Below are positions 5,139 through 5,163 of a DNA stretch of 5,163 nt, piece by piece (position 1 is the first letter of the stretch; the number at the start of each line of letters is the position of its first letter). The translations under genes and the position numbers were made by a program. This DNA is from Bdellovibrionaceae bacterium UBA6776 (lineage in GTDB: Bacteria > Bdellovibrionota > Bdellovibrionia > Bdellovibrionales > UBA1609). The notes beneath the pieces are model-generated. The model was not told the DNA's origin and ran no database searches. It saw nothing but the letters and a program-made list of their open reading frames with translations. The stretch covers positions 1 to 5,163 of the forward strand of contig DKGG01000056.1 in assembly GCA_002453155.1 (NCBI GenBank). Direction: 5' to 3'.

Positions 5139-5163
5139 GCATATCGGAAAAGGAAGCAGGTAC
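5139..5163 (+). repeat. Dispersed repeat unit, partial copy 3 (cut by window edge)
   Basis: These 25 bases, starting GCATATCGGAAAAGG, are identical to 628-652 in the right arm of the central palindrome. The window ends inside the unit. Upstream there is no full left arm: the preceding bases read GATGCGGC, at most a shortened stump of the GATATGC arm end plus a 3-base loop, so this copy is single or decayed rather than a head-to-head pair. It has the same orientation as the copy at 1-20. Confidence 0.88.

Overview
This is an ordinary-looking bacterial chromosomal segment with six supported protein genes. Four lie on the + strand (51-545, 784-2397, 2427-2684, 2832-4115) and two on the - strand (4177-4605, 4805-5059). 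Four of the six encode exported proteins: two lipoproteins with clear lipoboxes and two with Sec-type signal peptides. Base composition is fairly balanced. The mix of an RhlE-like DEAD-box helicase with a Ser/Lys-rich tail, many small lipoproteins and a beta-propeller-repeat lipoprotein suggests a Gram-negative bacterium, possibly of the Bdellovibrionota or another former deltaproteobacterial group. That placement is an impression from style, not a demonstrated assignment.

Layout: (1) 1-664 holds a small secreted protein of unknown function, bracketed by copies of a dispersed repeat. A partial copy is at 1-20, and at 588-664 there is a perfect inverted repeat of two 37-bp arms around a 3-nt loop. 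(2) 665-2407 carries the helicase, with candidate promoter elements and a small leader hairpin upstream. A strong intrinsic terminator is built into its last codons. (3) 2427-2684 encodes a short two-helix membrane protein starting just after that terminator. (4) 2832-4115 encodes a lipoprotein with SBBP-type beta-propeller repeats. (5) A bidirectional terminator at 4117-4154 separates it from the convergent - strand genes: a secreted stand-alone protein resembling the C-terminal domain of CcmI/CycH (cytochrome c maturation), and a small cysteine-rich lipoprotein. (6) The window ends in a third copy of the dispersed repeat (5139-5163).

The genes do not form one pathway. The helicase acts on RNA in the cytoplasm and the others belong to the envelope. 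No transposase, CRISPR array, toxin-antitoxin pair, defence system, rRNA or tRNA was recognised. The most notable unexplained element is the repeat family. Its head-to-head copy at 588-664 is a 77-bp near-perfect palindrome, and both window ends fall inside the same unit, sharing 11 identical bases. The second regulatory-looking signal is a pair of GACAAAATGT boxes 43 bp apart, flanking a hairpin, upstream of the CcmI-like gene.
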